This document shows positions 33,195 to 42,100 of a stretch of DNA of 64,000 bases, piece after piece. The stretch spans positions 1-64,000 of the forward strand of contig NZ_JAOSZE010000020.1 in assembly GCF_025630775.1 (NCBI RefSeq), in the 5' to 3' direction. The position numbers and the translations under genes are program-made. Below the pieces are notes generated by a model. The model was not told where the DNA came from. It saw nothing but the letters and a program-made list of their open reading frames with translations, and did no database searches. Each line of letters starts with the position of its first letter. Within the stretch, counting starts at the first letter, position 1. The stretch is from Actinoplanes sp. KI2 (lineage in GTDB: Bacteria; Actinomycetota; Actinomycetes; Mycobacteriales; Micromonosporaceae).

Positions 33195-34052
33195 ATGAAT
33201 GTGCAGCTGCGTCACCTGGCGGCGCTGGTCGCGGTCGCCGACGCCGGCACGTTCACCGAGGCGGCCATCGACCTGGGACTTTCGCAGGCAGCGGTGTCGC
33301 GAGCGATCGCCGGGCTGGAGGCGGCGCTGGGCGCGCGGCTGTTGCAGCGCACCACCCGGCAGGTGACGCTGACCGCGACCGGCGCCCGGGTGCTGCCGGC
33401 CGCCCGCCGGGTGCTCGAGGAGGTCACCCATCTCGAACGAACGGTCGCCCGGCACCATCAAGAGCTGCGGATCGGGTACGCCTGGGCGGCGCTGGGCAAG
33501 CACACCAGGCGGCTGCAGCGGGCGTGGCAGTCCGCGCATCCCGGCGTGCCGCTGGTCTTCGTGCAGTCCGGCACGTCGACCGCCGGCCTGGCCGAGGGGG
33601 TCGCCGATGTGGCGGTCCTGCGCCGCCCCCTCGACGACGATCGCTTCGCGACGGCGCTGATCGGTTCGGAGGCCCGGTACGCCGCGGTCGCCACCGACAA
33701 CGCACTCGCCCGGCGGCGGTCGGTGCGGATGGCCGAGCTCGCGCGCTACACGGTCGCGCTGGACAGCCGCACCGGAACGACCACGCCCGGACTGTGGCCG
33801 CCCGGTCACGCACCGGTCTCGACCCGCGAGTCGCACGGCGTCGACGAATGGCTGACTCTGATCGCGGCCGGCCAGGCGGTCGGCGTGACCTCGGAGGCGA
33901 CCGCAAACCAGAACCCACGACCGGGCGTCGCCTACCGCCCGGTGCGCGATGCCCCGCCGATCGAGGTGCGGCTCGCCTGGTGGCGCGACGACCCCCCGCC
34001 GCGACTGTCCGAACTGGTCGCGCTGGCCCGCTCGCTCATCTCCGGCCGCTGA
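33195..34052 (+). CDS. LysR-family transcriptional regulator
   Basis: The 285-aa protein starts at ATG 33195; a start at 33162 is also in frame but gives an extra N-terminus not seen in the family. The winged HTH is LRHLAALVAVADAGTFTEAAIDLGLSQAAVSRAIAGLEAALG (shown in parts as LysR signature blocks). The periplasmic-binding-like effector domain follows and is short, ending SELVALARSLISGR. It is divergent from the EamA/redoxin pair across 68 bp, so it probably controls that operon in response to an exported metabolite. Confidence 0.87.
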   Translation: MNVQLRHLAALVAVADAGTFTEAAIDLGLSQAAVSRAIAGLEAALGARLLQRTTRQVTLTATGARVLPAARRVLEEVTHLERTVARHHQELRIGYAWAALGKHTRRLQRAWQSAHPGVPLVFVQSGTSTAGLAEGVADVAVLRRPLDDDRFATALIGSEARYAAVATDNALARRRSVRMAELARYTVALDSRTGTTTPGLWPPGHAPVSTRESHGVDEWLTLIAAGQAVGVTSEATANQNPRPGVAYRPVRDAPPIEVRLAWWRDDPPPRLSELVALARSLISGR

Positions 34053-34087
34053 TCGGTCCGCCCACCCCGACCGACCGAGCGGTTCGC

Positions 34088-34849
34088 TCATTTCAGGAGG
34101 TGGGTGAGGCCGGCCGCCTCGAAGGCTGCGCGCACGTCGTCGATGCCCTCGGTGAAGTGCGACCAGCTGTCCACATGCGCGGGTATGACCGTTTCGACGC
34201 CCAGGATGCGGGCCGCCTCGGCCATCCCCGCGCCGGAGAGGGTCAGGTTCGCGTCGCCGACGAGTGGGGTGCGGGCCGCTCCGCCGAAGAGCACGGCGAC
34301 CGCGATCGACGGGAAGCGGTCGGCGATCTCCCGCACCACGCGCAGCGAGGCGTTGTCGCCGCTGACGTAGACGGTCGGCTCGGCGGCGGCCGCCAGGACG
34401 AAGCCGGTGACCGGGCCGACCAGGGGTTCCGAGCCGTCCGGACCGTGCTGCGCGGGGACGGCGGTGACGCGTACGCCAACGTGCAGCTCGATCGTCTCCC
34501 AGGGCGCGAGTCCCCGGACCGGGTCGCCGAGCCGCGCAGCGGCGGTCGGCGTGCTCAGCACGAGCGGCGCCGCGAGCGCGACCCGCCGACCGGCCCGATC
34601 GAGATTGTCCGGGTGCTGATCGTGCGACAGCAGCACCACGTCGGCGGCTTCGGGCGGGCCGGCCGGCGGAGCGGTCTTGGTCAGTTTGCGATCGCCGATC
34701 GGGTAGTCGCCCGGCTCGTCGAAGGTCGGATCGGTCAGAAACGACAGCCCGCCGAACGTGAACGCCACGGTGGGGCCGCCGAAGGAGCGGAAGGTCATGC
34801 GCACATCCTCCGGCGGCGCCGAGCCGAGGCGCAGTGGCTGGAAAGACAT
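34088..34849 (-). CDS. Metallo-beta-lactamase fold hydrolase (UlaG-like)
   Basis: The 253-aa protein has a metal motif LLSHDQHPDNLD (H-x-x-x-D-style site) after VAFTFGGLSFLTDPTFDEPG, then PAQHGPDG, VYVSGDNASL and VIPAHVDSWSHFTEG. This order matches the UlaG/YtnP-like branch that hydrolyses lactones or phosphoesters. No partner gene indicates the substrate. It is divergent from the GlxA-type regulator across 19 bp, so their promoters must overlap or lie within the coding sequences. Confidence 0.82.
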   Translation of the reverse strand: MSFQPLRLGSAPPEDVRMTFRSFGGPTVAFTFGGLSFLTDPTFDEPGDYPIGDRKLTKTAPPAGPPEAADVVLLSHDQHPDNLDRAGRRVALAAPLVLSTPTAAARLGDPVRGLAPWETIELHVGVRVTAVPAQHGPDGSEPLVGPVTGFVLAAAAEPTVYVSGDNASLRVVREIADRFPSIAVAVLFGGAARTPLVGDANLTLSGAGMAEAARILGVETVIPAHVDSWSHFTEGIDDVRAAFEAAGLTHLLK

Positions 34850-34868
34850 CCTGCGATAGGTTCAAGCC

Positions 34869-35843
34869 ATGACCCGCAGTCGCACCACGGTCGGCATCCT
34901 GATCGGCGACGACGCGCCGATGCTCGAGGTCGCGGTCGCGCCGCGGGTGTTCGGCTTCGACCACACCGCGCGAGGCGGCCCGCGGTTCGACGTGCGCGTC
35001 GCCGGCGAGCACGACGGTCCGATGACCACCACGGCCGGCATCACCCTCACCGCGCCCTGCCCGGTCGACGCGCTCGACGACGCCGGCCTGGTCATCGTCC
35101 CCGGCTGGCGGCAACCGGGCGGTCCGCCGGTGCGTGCCGAGATCCTCGCCCGCCTGCGCCGGGCTCACGACGAGGGCGCCACCGTGGTCGGGCTGTGCCT
35201 CGGCGCGTTCGTGCTCGCCGAGGCCGGCCTGCTCGACGGCCGCCACGCCACCACCCACTGGCGGTACCTGTCCGGCCTGGCCCGGGAACACCCGGCGATC
35301 AAGGTCGTCGACGACGCGCTCTACGTCGACGAGGGCACGGTGGTCACCAGCGCGGGCAGCGCCGCCGGCCTCGACGCCTGCCTGCACCTGCTGCGTCGCG
35401 AGCACGGCCCCGAGGTCGCCAACGCCGCGGCCCGCGCGCTGGTGGTGGCGCCGCAACGGCCCGGCGGCCAGACCCAGTTCGTCGACCGCCCGATCCCGCG
35501 CCTGCCGGCCGGCGACGCGGTCGCCGACGCGATGAGTCACGCGCTCGGTCACCTCGCCGACCCGGCGCTCGACGTCGACCGGCTCGCCGCGGTCGCGCAT
35601 GTCAGCCGCCGCACCTTCGACCGCCGCTTCCGCGAGGCGGCCGGCTGCTCACCGCTGCAATGGTTGCTCCACCAGCGCGTCCTGCACGCCCAGGACCTGC
35701 TGGCCGGCAGCGACCTCACCGTCGACGCGGTGGCGCGGGCCAGCGGCTTCACCGACGGCGTGGCGATGCGCCCGCACTTCCGGCGCATCCTGGGCGTCTC
35801 ACCGCAGTCCTACCGCGCCAGCTTCCGTACCACACCCGGCTGA
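34869..35843 (+). CDS. GlxA-family AraC-type transcriptional regulator
   Basis: The 324-aa protein has an N-terminal DJ-1/PfpI-like domain (VGILIGDDAPMLEVAVAPRVFG, GLVIVPGWRQPGGPP, nucleophile elbow VGLCLGAFVLAEAGLLDG) and a C-terminal AraC double HTH from ~235 (LDVDRLAAVAHVSRRTFDRRF, HQRVLHAQDLLAGSDLTVDAV, GVAMRPHFRRILGVSPQSYR). GlxA proteins sense small molecules through the first domain. It may regulate the divergent MBL-fold hydrolase, but this is only suggested by position. Confidence 0.9.
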   Translation: MTRSRTTVGILIGDDAPMLEVAVAPRVFGFDHTARGGPRFDVRVAGEHDGPMTTTAGITLTAPCPVDALDDAGLVIVPGWRQPGGPPVRAEILARLRRAHDEGATVVGLCLGAFVLAEAGLLDGRHATTHWRYLSGLAREHPAIKVVDDALYVDEGTVVTSAGSAAGLDACLHLLRREHGPEVANAAARALVVAPQRPGGQTQFVDRPIPRLPAGDAVADAMSHALGHLADPALDVDRLAAVAHVSRRTFDRRFREAAGCSPLQWLLHQRVLHAQDLLAGSDLTVDAVARASGFTDGVAMRPHFRRILGVSPQSYRASFRTTPG

Positions 35844-35868
35844 TCATGGAGGCGCTCCGGCGTCCCGG

Positions 35869-37176
35869 TCACCGCCCGGAGGTCACGTCGGCGATCGCTC
35901 GGTCGAGGATCTCCAGGCCCAGGTCCAGCTCGGCGATCGACGAGGTCAGCGGCGGCGCGATCCGGAAGACGCCGCCCATGCCGGGCAGCTGCACGACGTT
36001 CATGTGTAGCCCCAGCTCCAGGCAGCGGCGGGTGACCGCGCCGCCCAGCTCGTCCGAGGACTCCTTGGTGTCGCGGTCGAGCACCAGCTCCACACCGACC
36101 AGCAGGCCGCGCCCGCGCACGTCGCCGACCACCCGGTGCTGCCGGCCGAGATCGAGCAAACCCTTCCGCAGGTACGCGCCGAGCTCCGCGGCCCGCCGAT
36201 CGAGCTCGTCCTTCGCCAGCACGTCCAGGACCGTGTTGCCGACCGCCGCGACGAGCGGATCCGACACGTGCGTGGTGAAGAACAGGAACCCGCGTTCGTG
36301 CGCGGTCCGCTCGATCTCGGCACCGGTCACCACCGCGGCGAGCGGCAGGCCGGCGCCGAGCGTCTTGGAGAGCGTGAGAATGTCGGGGACCACGCCGTCG
36401 CGCTGGAACGCGTACCAGTCGCCGGTGCGGCACAGGCCGGTCTGCGCCTCGTCGAGGATCAGCAGGCCGCCGCGCTCGTGGCACTTGTCGCGCAGGGCGG
36501 CCAGGTAGCCGGGCGGCAGGTCGAGCACGCCGCCCGAGCTGAGGATCGGTTCGACGATGACGGCGGCGAGGCTGCCCACCGACTGCGCGTCGAACAGGTC
36601 GAACGCGTAGTCGAGCTGACGTCGCCAGTCGAGCTCGCCGTTGGCGTCGGTGAAGTCGGGCCGGTAGGCGTTCGGGGTGGGGATGGCGAAGTTGCCCGGG
36701 GCGGCCGGGCCGTACCCCTTGCGGCCGGCGGAGTAGGTGGCGCTCGCCGCGGCCTGGGTCATGCCGTGCCAGGACCGCCCGAACGAGACGATCTCGTGAC
36801 GGCCGGTGACCAGCTTGGCCATCCGGATCGCGGCCTCGTTCGACTCGGCGCCGGTGGTCAGCAGCAGCACCTTCTCGAACGGGTCGGGCAGGGTCTCGGC
36901 GAGGCGGCGGGCGAGGTCGACGACCGGGCGGCTGAGCATGCCGCTGAACAGGTGGTCGAGGGTGCCGACCTGACGCCGCACGGTCGCCACCACGTCGGGG
37001 TGCGAGTGGCCGAGGATGGCGCTCATCTGCCCGGACGTGAAGTCGAGCAGCCGGCGGCCGTCGGCGGTGTGGACGAAGCTGCCCTCGGCCCGCTCGATGA
37101 TCTCGGGCACGAAACGGCCGGCGCCGGAGTAGCGGATCAGGTGGCGCTCGGCATCGGACCAGAACGAATCAGCCAT
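35869..37176 (-). CDS. dgdA: 2,2-dialkylglycine decarboxylase (pyruvate), class III PLP aminotransferase fold
   Basis: The 435-aa protein is co-linear with the Burkholderia dialkylglycine decarboxylase: FTSGQMSAILGHSHP with the carboxylate-binding Gln (Q50, Gln52 in the model enzyme), DHLFSGMLSRPVVDLA, LLTTGAESNEAAIRMAK, SWHGMTQAAASATYSAGRKG, VEPILSSGGV, LILDEAQTGLCRTG, the Schiff-base K271 in LTLSKTLGAG, and PGMGGVFRIAPPLT with the substrate Arg. The enzyme decarboxylates 2-aminoisobutyrate or isovaline and transaminates pyruvate, in the cytoplasm. A LysR-type gene is divergent, as dgdR is to dgdA in Burkholderia. Confidence 0.9.
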   Translation of the reverse strand: MADSFWSDAERHLIRYSGAGRFVPEIIERAEGSFVHTADGRRLLDFTSGQMSAILGHSHPDVVATVRRQVGTLDHLFSGMLSRPVVDLARRLAETLPDPFEKVLLLTTGAESNEAAIRMAKLVTGRHEIVSFGRSWHGMTQAAASATYSAGRKGYGPAAPGNFAIPTPNAYRPDFTDANGELDWRRQLDYAFDLFDAQSVGSLAAVIVEPILSSGGVLDLPPGYLAALRDKCHERGGLLILDEAQTGLCRTGDWYAFQRDGVVPDILTLSKTLGAGLPLAAVVTGAEIERTAHERGFLFFTTHVSDPLVAAVGNTVLDVLAKDELDRRAAELGAYLRKGLLDLGRQHRVVGDVRGRGLLVGVELVLDRDTKESSDELGGAVTRRCLELGLHMNVVQLPGMGGVFRIAPPLTSSIAELDLGLEILDRAIADVTSGR

Positions 37177-37261
37177 GCCATCGACGCTAGAAACCGCCCG
37201 AGCGTCATGTCCATCTCAGGTTTCCGCCGTTGCTGTTAAGCGGAGCCGCACAATCGAGGTC

Positions 37262-38170
37262 ATGACGCTCAACCCCTGGCGGCTGCGGCTGCTCGCCGAC
37301 CTCGCGACATTCGGTACCGTGCGGGCGGTCGCGCAGCGGGGGAACCTCAGCCCCTCGGCGGTGTCGCAGCAGCTGGCCACGTTGGAGCGGGAGACCCGCA
37401 CCGCCCTGCTCGAACGCACCGGCCGCCGGGTGCGCCTGACCGCCGCCGGCGTGCTGCTGGCCGGCCGGGCCCGGGAGATCCTCGCCGCGATGGACGCCGC
37501 CGAGGCCGAGTTGCGCGGCCTCGCCGACGAGCCGGCCGGCACCGTCACGCTCGCCGCGTTCCAGAGCGCCGTGCACGCCCTGGCCGAACCTGCGGTGGCC
37601 CGGCTGGCCGAGCGACACCCCGACGTCACCGTCGTGCTGCTCGAGCTCGAACCGCACGACAGCATGCCCGCGCTGCGTCGCGGCGATGTGGACGTCATCA
37701 TCACCACGACCGACTTCGTCGGCGCCGAGCTCGACCCGGCGATCGATCTGGTGCCGATCGCCGAGGACGAGATCGTGCTGGTGCTGCCGGCCGGTCATCC
37801 GCTGACCGCGCAGGACGCGGTCGGCCTGCAGGCGTGCGCGGCGCAGCGGTGGACGTTCGACGTCAGCGGCTCGTACATGTCGGAGCTGGCCACCCGGCTC
37901 TGCCGCGAGGCCGGATTCGAGCCGTCGGTGATCTGCCGGTTCAACAACTACATGATCGCGCTGCAGCACGTGGAGAAGTCCCGGTCGATCGCGCTGCTGC
38001 CCAGCCTCGCGATCGACCCCCGATACCGGGTGGCGACGCGGCCGCTGGACCCGCCGCTCACCCGGCGGATCACCGCGGCCGTCCGCCGCCCGGCCACCCC
38101 GCGCCCGGAGGTGACCGCCGTCCTCACCGCCCTGCGCTCACCTCCACGCTCCATCGAGGCCGGCAGGTGA
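37262..38170 (+). CDS. LysR-family regulator divergent from the dialkylglycine decarboxylase gene
   Basis: The 302-aa protein starts at ATG 37262, where the family N-terminus begins; an upstream in-frame start at 37175 overlaps the dgdA start and is unlikely. The HTH (LLADLATFGTVRAVAQRGNLSPSAVSQQLATLE, in the LysR frame) is followed by a complete effector domain with VTLAAFQSAVHAL, RGDVDVIITTTDF and FNNYMIALQHVEKSRSIALLPSLA. Position suggests that it is the functional counterpart of DgdR, sensing a dialkylglycine. Its stop codon directly abuts the stop of the convergent TrpB-like gene (TGATCA). Confidence 0.87.
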   Translation: MTLNPWRLRLLADLATFGTVRAVAQRGNLSPSAVSQQLATLERETRTALLERTGRRVRLTAAGVLLAGRAREILAAMDAAEAELRGLADEPAGTVTLAAFQSAVHALAEPAVARLAERHPDVTVVLLELEPHDSMPALRRGDVDVIITTTDFVGAELDPAIDLVPIAEDEIVLVLPAGHPLTAQDAVGLQACAAQRWTFDVSGSYMSELATRLCREAGFEPSVICRFNNYMIALQHVEKSRSIALLPSLAIDPRYRVATRPLDPPLTRRITAAVRRPATPRPEVTAVLTALRSPPRSIEAGR

Positions 38171-39538
38171 TCAGGCCGGCACCGCGGGGAGGTTGGCCAG
38201 GGCGGCCTTGACCGCCTCGCCGGACAGCTCGTGGTCGACCATGTCGCCGGCCAGGAAGCGGCCGTAGGCGGCCAGGTCGAGATGCCCGTGCCCGCACAGC
38301 GCGGTCAGGATCACCTTCTCCTCGCCGGTCTCCTTGCAGCGCAGCGCCTCCTCGATGCAGGCCGCCAGCGCGTGCGTCGGCTCGGGCGCCGGGATGATGC
38401 CCTCGGTCCGGGCGAATCGGATACCCGCCTCGAAGCACTCCTTCTGCGTCTTCGCGACCGCTTCGATCAGGCCGAGCTCGTAGATGTGCGACAGCAGCGG
38501 GGACATGCCGTGATACCGGAGGCCACCCGCGTGGATCGGGTCGGGGATGAACTCGTGCCCCAGCGTGTGCATCTTCATCAGCGGGGTCATTCCGGCGGTG
38601 TCCCCGAAGTCGTACGCGTAGCTGCCCTTGGTCAGTGACGGGCAGGAGGCGGGCTCGACGGCGCGGATCGTGGGCGCCATCCGGCCGGCCAGCTTCTCGC
38701 GCAGGAACGGGAACGCGAGGCCGCCGAAGTTGGACCCGCCGCCGGTGCACCCGACGATCAGGTCGGGCGCCACGCCGGCCTTCGCCATCTGCAGGAGCGC
38801 CTCCTCGCCGATGATCGTCTGATGCAGGAGCACGTGGTTGAGCACGCTGCCCAGCGCGTAGTTGGTGTCCGGGTTCTGCGCCGCGACCTCGACCGCCTCG
38901 CTGATCGCGATGCCGAGCGAACCGGGCGAGTCCGGGTCGGCGGCCAGCACCTGCCGGCCCGCCTCGGTCAGCGCGGACGGGGACGGGTGGATGGTCGCCC
39001 CGAACGTCTCGATCATGATTTTCCGGTACGGCTTCTGGTCGTACGAGGCGCGGACCTGCCAGATCTCGCACTCCAGCCCGAACTGCGCACTGGCGAACGC
39101 GAGCGCGGTCCCCCACTGCCCGGCCCCGGTCTCGGTGGTGAGCCGGCGTACCCCGGCGGCCGCGTTGTAGAACGCCTGCGGCACGGCGGTGTTCGGCTTG
39201 TGCGAGCCGGCCGGCGACACCCCCTCGTACTTGTAGTAGATCTTCGCGGGGGTGCCGAGCGCCTTCTCCAGCCGCCGGGCGCGGTAGAGCGGCGACGGCC
39301 GCCAGAGCCGGTAGACGTCGAGCACCTCCTCGGGGATGTCGACGTAGCGCTCGGCGGTGACCTCCTGCTCGATCAGCGCCATCGGGAAGAGCGGGGCGAG
39401 GTCGTCCGGCCCGACCGGCTGCAGGGTGCCGGGGTGCAGGACGGGAGGCGGCGGACCGGGCAGGTCCGGCACGATGTTGTACCAGCGCCGCGGCATCTCC
39501 GATTCGGACAGCTGGATCTTGGTGGCGTCGTCGCTCAT
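38171..39538 (-). CDS. trpB2: TrpB-like PLP enzyme (tryptophan synthase beta chain type 2)
   Basis: The 455-aa protein starts at ATG 39538. It has the TrpB2 layout: an N-terminal extension (MPRRWYNIVPDLPGPPPP), WRPSPLYRARRLE, the PLP Lys114 in SPAGSHKPNTA, TETGAGQWGTALAFA and the phosphate-binding GCTGGGSNFGG. The ending AALCGHGHLDLAAYGRFLAG (in parts) also matches. TrpB2 makes L-tryptophan from indole and serine and generally acts without the alpha subunit. No trpA or other tryptophan gene is present in the window, supporting a stand-alone indole-salvage role or a different L-serine beta-replacement reaction. Confidence 0.92.
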   Translation of the reverse strand: MSDDATKIQLSESEMPRRWYNIVPDLPGPPPPVLHPGTLQPVGPDDLAPLFPMALIEQEVTAERYVDIPEEVLDVYRLWRPSPLYRARRLEKALGTPAKIYYKYEGVSPAGSHKPNTAVPQAFYNAAAGVRRLTTETGAGQWGTALAFASAQFGLECEIWQVRASYDQKPYRKIMIETFGATIHPSPSALTEAGRQVLAADPDSPGSLGIAISEAVEVAAQNPDTNYALGSVLNHVLLHQTIIGEEALLQMAKAGVAPDLIVGCTGGGSNFGGLAFPFLREKLAGRMAPTIRAVEPASCPSLTKGSYAYDFGDTAGMTPLMKMHTLGHEFIPDPIHAGGLRYHGMSPLLSHIYELGLIEAVAKTQKECFEAGIRFARTEGIIPAPEPTHALAACIEEALRCKETGEEKVILTALCGHGHLDLAAYGRFLAGDMVDHELSGEAVKAALANLPAVPA

Positions 39539-39573
39539 CCCTGGATCATCGCTCTTGGCGACGCCGGGGGGAA

Positions 39574-40182
39574 TCAGCGCAGCAGGCCGAACACCACGCC
39601 CGCGACCACCGCGCCGATCGCGGCGCCGACGATCACCTGGGCCACCGTGTGGTCGCGCAGCCGCACCCGCGACCATCCCACCGCCGCGACCACCACCATG
39701 GTGACCAGCAGCGCCGGGCCGTAGACGAGCACCAGCACCACCGCCGAGGCGGCCGCCACGCCGGCGTGGACGCTCGACTTCCAGTAGTGGTTGACCGCCG
39801 TCGCGACCGCCCCGCCGGCGAACGAGGCGACGATCAGCGCGACCAGCTCGCGCGGTGCGTGCAGGGCGAGCAGCAGGATCAGGCCGATCAGGACCGACCC
39901 GAGGCCGAAGAGCAGGGGGCGGGTCCGCTGGGAGCGCTCGCCGATGTGCCGATCGCTGAGCCGGCCCCGGCGCACCCCGCGCAGGATCATCGCGTACGGG
40001 ATGACGGCGCAGAACAGGCTCGCCAAGAGCCCCCACCCCAGGCCCTCGAGCGGCGACCCGGCCGCGTGCAGGCCGATGATCAGCGGCAGCACCGCGGCCA
40101 GGACGGCGGGCGCGAACACCTCGGTGAGGACGCGAGCGACGGTCCTGGACCCACGCCCGCGGCCGATGGCGACGAAGTCCAT
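39574..40182 (-). CDS. PAP2-superfamily-like membrane protein
   Basis: The protein is 202 aa from ATG 40182 (40209 is an alternative start). It has about five to six membrane segments. Phosphatase-like motifs are visible in the second half: NHYWKSSVHAGVAAASAVVL (motif 2, SxH) and GWSRVRLRDHTVAQVIVGAAIG (motif 3, SR-x5-H). A clear motif 1 (Kx6RP) is not seen; SQRTRPLLFG may be its remnant. It could be a lipid phosphatase such as an undecaprenyl or phosphatidic acid phosphatase. It lies 35 bp downstream (on the minus strand: before) of the TrpB2 gene in the same direction and is divergent from the TIGR03084-type gene. Confidence 0.75.
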   Translation of the reverse strand: MDFVAIGRGRGSRTVARVLTEVFAPAVLAAVLPLIIGLHAAGSPLEGLGWGLLASLFCAVIPYAMILRGVRRGRLSDRHIGERSQRTRPLLFGLGSVLIGLILLLALHAPRELVALIVASFAGGAVATAVNHYWKSSVHAGVAAASAVVLVLVYGPALLVTMVVVAAVGWSRVRLRDHTVAQVIVGAAIGAVVAGVVFGLLR

Positions 40183-40229
40183 GATCGGTGACGCTATCCT
40201 GCCGGGCATCCGGGGCGCAGGATGGGGGC

Positions 40230-40976
40230 ATGACCCCTCCCGATGTCATCGAGGACCTCGCGGCCGAGCAGGACCAGATCGAGGCCCTGCTCACCAAGCT
40301 CTCCCCTGCCGACTGGCTGACCCCGTCGGCCGCCGCCGGCTGGACGATCGCCGACGTCGTGCTGCATCTCGCCCAGACCGAGGAGGCCGTCTGCGCCGCG
40401 CTCGGCACCGGCCGCCCACCCGTCCGGTGGGGCGACTACGGCTCGACTGTGGACGATGCGATGGACGCCATGGTCCGCAGTCAGCGCGCCGAGCCCGCCG
40501 AGGTCTTCGAGCGCTGGCGGACCGCCCACCGGGAGTCGATCGCCGCCCTGCGTGCCGCCGATCCGCAGCGCCCGGTGCAGTGGGTGGCCGCGCCGCTCAA
40601 GCCGCCCGCGCTGGCCACCACCCGGCTGGCCGAGCACTGGGCGCATGCCGCGCTGGACATCGCGCCGCCGCTCGGCCTCGACTATCCGGACACCGCCCGG
40701 CTCCGGCACATCGCCTGGCTCGGGCACCGCACCCTTCCCTACGCCTTCCGGGTCGCCGGCCTGCCGGTCGTCGAGGTGTTCTGCGACCTGACCGCGCCGG
40801 ACGGCTCGGCGTGGCGGTTCGGCGATCCGGCCGCGGAGTCGGCCATCACCGGCTCCGCCGGCGCCTTCTGCCGGGTGGGCGCGCAACGTCTCGCGCCGTC
40901 CGCCTCCGGGCTGCAAACCAAGGGTGCGTACGGCGAGGTAGCGTTGCGCCTTCTCCGCAACTACGCGGCGAGCTGA
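40230..40976 (+). CDS. TIGR03084-type DinB/MDMPI-like metal-binding protein
   Basis: The 248-aa protein starts at ATG 40230 with GATGGGGG just upstream. The four-helix N-terminal domain, of the mycothiol-dependent maleylpyruvate isomerase group, shows a metal-site pattern: GWTIADVVLHLAQTEE with His, and TTRLAEHWAHAALD with two more His. The C-terminal half (LPYAFRVAGLPVVEVFCDL, WRFGDPAAESAITGSAGAFCRV) is the accessory domain typical of the TIGR03084 family. The family is actinobacterial and may use mycothiol; the reaction is unknown. Confidence 0.8.
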   Translation: MTPPDVIEDLAAEQDQIEALLTKLSPADWLTPSAAAGWTIADVVLHLAQTEEAVCAALGTGRPPVRWGDYGSTVDDAMDAMVRSQRAEPAEVFERWRTAHRESIAALRAADPQRPVQWVAAPLKPPALATTRLAEHWAHAALDIAPPLGLDYPDTARLRHIAWLGHRTLPYAFRVAGLPVVEVFCDLTAPDGSAWRFGDPAAESAITGSAGAFCRVGAQRLAPSASGLQTKGAYGEVALRLLRNYAAS

Positions 40977-41102
40977 CCGGAGCGAACCGCCCACGGAGGC
41001 GGGCACGTAAGAGGCGTAGCGCTTTCGCGTCTTTCGTGCGAGGGGTGGTCGGCCGAACGGGGCGTTCCCCGCGACACGGGCGAAATCCACACTGGCCCGG
41101 TG

Positions 41103-41846
41103 ATGAATCGGACGCCCTTGTGGATGCCGCCGCGGAGGCGGAGCTTCTGGTCGCGGCTCACTCCGGTGCAGCGGGTCGGTCTGCTCGGGGCCGCGCTGCT
41201 GCTGCCCCTCTGCGGCGGGACGATGATGGCCGGCGCGCTCACCGGCTCGTCGACGGCCGTCGAGACCCCGGCCGCCGAGCGGCTGGCCGGCGTCCCGGCC
41301 GCGCGCGACCGCGGCACCGCGGCGGCGGAGCCGGGCGCGGTGCCGACCGTCGAGGCGACCACCGACGCGCCCACCACCGAGCCCACCGCGGAACCCTCCA
41401 CCGAGCCCGCCGTGCAGCCCAAGGTCGAGGCCGTCGTCAGCCGGAAGACGGTCACCGTGCGTAAGTCGATCGCGTACGCGACGAGGAAGGTCGACGACGA
41501 CACCCTGGCGAAGGGCAAGACCAGGGTGCGGACCCCGGGGGTGGCCGGCGTCCGCACGCTCACCTACAAGGTGACCCTGACCGGCGGCCGGGAGAGTGGT
41601 CGCACGCTGGTCCGGGACGTCGTCACCAAGCAGCCGGTGACCGAGGTGGTGGCGGTCGGCACCAAGGTGGCCGGCGGCGGCGACTGCGACCCGAACTACA
41701 CACCGTGCGTTCCGGTCGCCGGGGACGTGGACTGCGCCGGTGGCGGCGGCGACGGCCCGGCGTACGTCCAGGGACCGGTCTACGTGACCGGCGACGACAT
41801 CTACCACCTCGACCGGGACGGCGACGGCGTCGGCTGCGACCACTGA
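41103..41846 (+). CDS. Secreted or anchored G5 and excalibur-domain protein
   Basis: The 247-aa protein starts at ATG 41103 (GTG 41100 is also in frame). A basic N-terminus leads into one hydrophobic segment (VGLLGAALLLPLCGGTMMAGAL), so it is exported or anchored. A Thr/Glu/Pro-rich linker is followed by a G5 domain (VEAVVSRKTVTVRKSI...GRESGRTLVRDVVTKQPVTEVVAVGTK). The C-terminal excalibur domain has the calcium-binding loop DRDGDGVGCD. G5 domains bind N-acetylglucosamine or zinc and occur in wall-associated proteins. It likely binds cell wall or extracellular glycan. Confidence 0.85.
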   Translation: MNRTPLWMPPRRRSFWSRLTPVQRVGLLGAALLLPLCGGTMMAGALTGSSTAVETPAAERLAGVPAARDRGTAAAEPGAVPTVEATTDAPTTEPTAEPSTEPAVQPKVEAVVSRKTVTVRKSIAYATRKVDDDTLAKGKTRVRTPGVAGVRTLTYKVTLTGGRESGRTLVRDVVTKQPVTEVVAVGTKVAGGGDCDPNYTPCVPVAGDVDCAGGGGDGPAYVQGPVYVTGDDIYHLDRDGDGVGCDH

Positions 41847-41922
41847 TCCGGCGGCTTTTGCCGGTTTACTGCGTTCTCGCGCCCAGGGCTAGGCTGTCAC
41901 CTTCCGTACCGATCAACAGCGC

Positions 41923-41963
41923 GTCACCGGCGTCGCACAGGCTGCCAGCCGGACGCCGGTGAC
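41923..41963. terminator. Hairpin downstream of the G5 gene
   Basis: A perfect 12-bp inverted repeat (GTCACCGGCGTC / GACGCCGGTGAC) with a 17-nt loop lies 77 bp after the G5 stop. It is probably a terminator, but a regulatory stem-loop for the next gene is possible. Confidence 0.5.
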
Positions 41964-42100
41964 CTGCATCTTCGCCAAGATTCGGAAATGACCGGCCGAA
42001 TCCCGGGAAAATGGCCGACCACCAGGGCGAATGCAGCTCACTTAAGGATTACTAAAGGAACTGTGGTGCTCGGCAATTCGCTATTGACCGCGGGGCCATC

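Noticed and set aside
38165..38176. TGATCA palindrome as an operator
   Set aside because: It is formed by two abutting stop codons of convergent genes and needs no further explanation.
39927..39940. GGGAGCGCTCGCC resembling the CebR operator
   Set aside because: It lies inside the membrane phosphatase-like coding sequence, is asymmetric and has no cellulolytic gene nearby.
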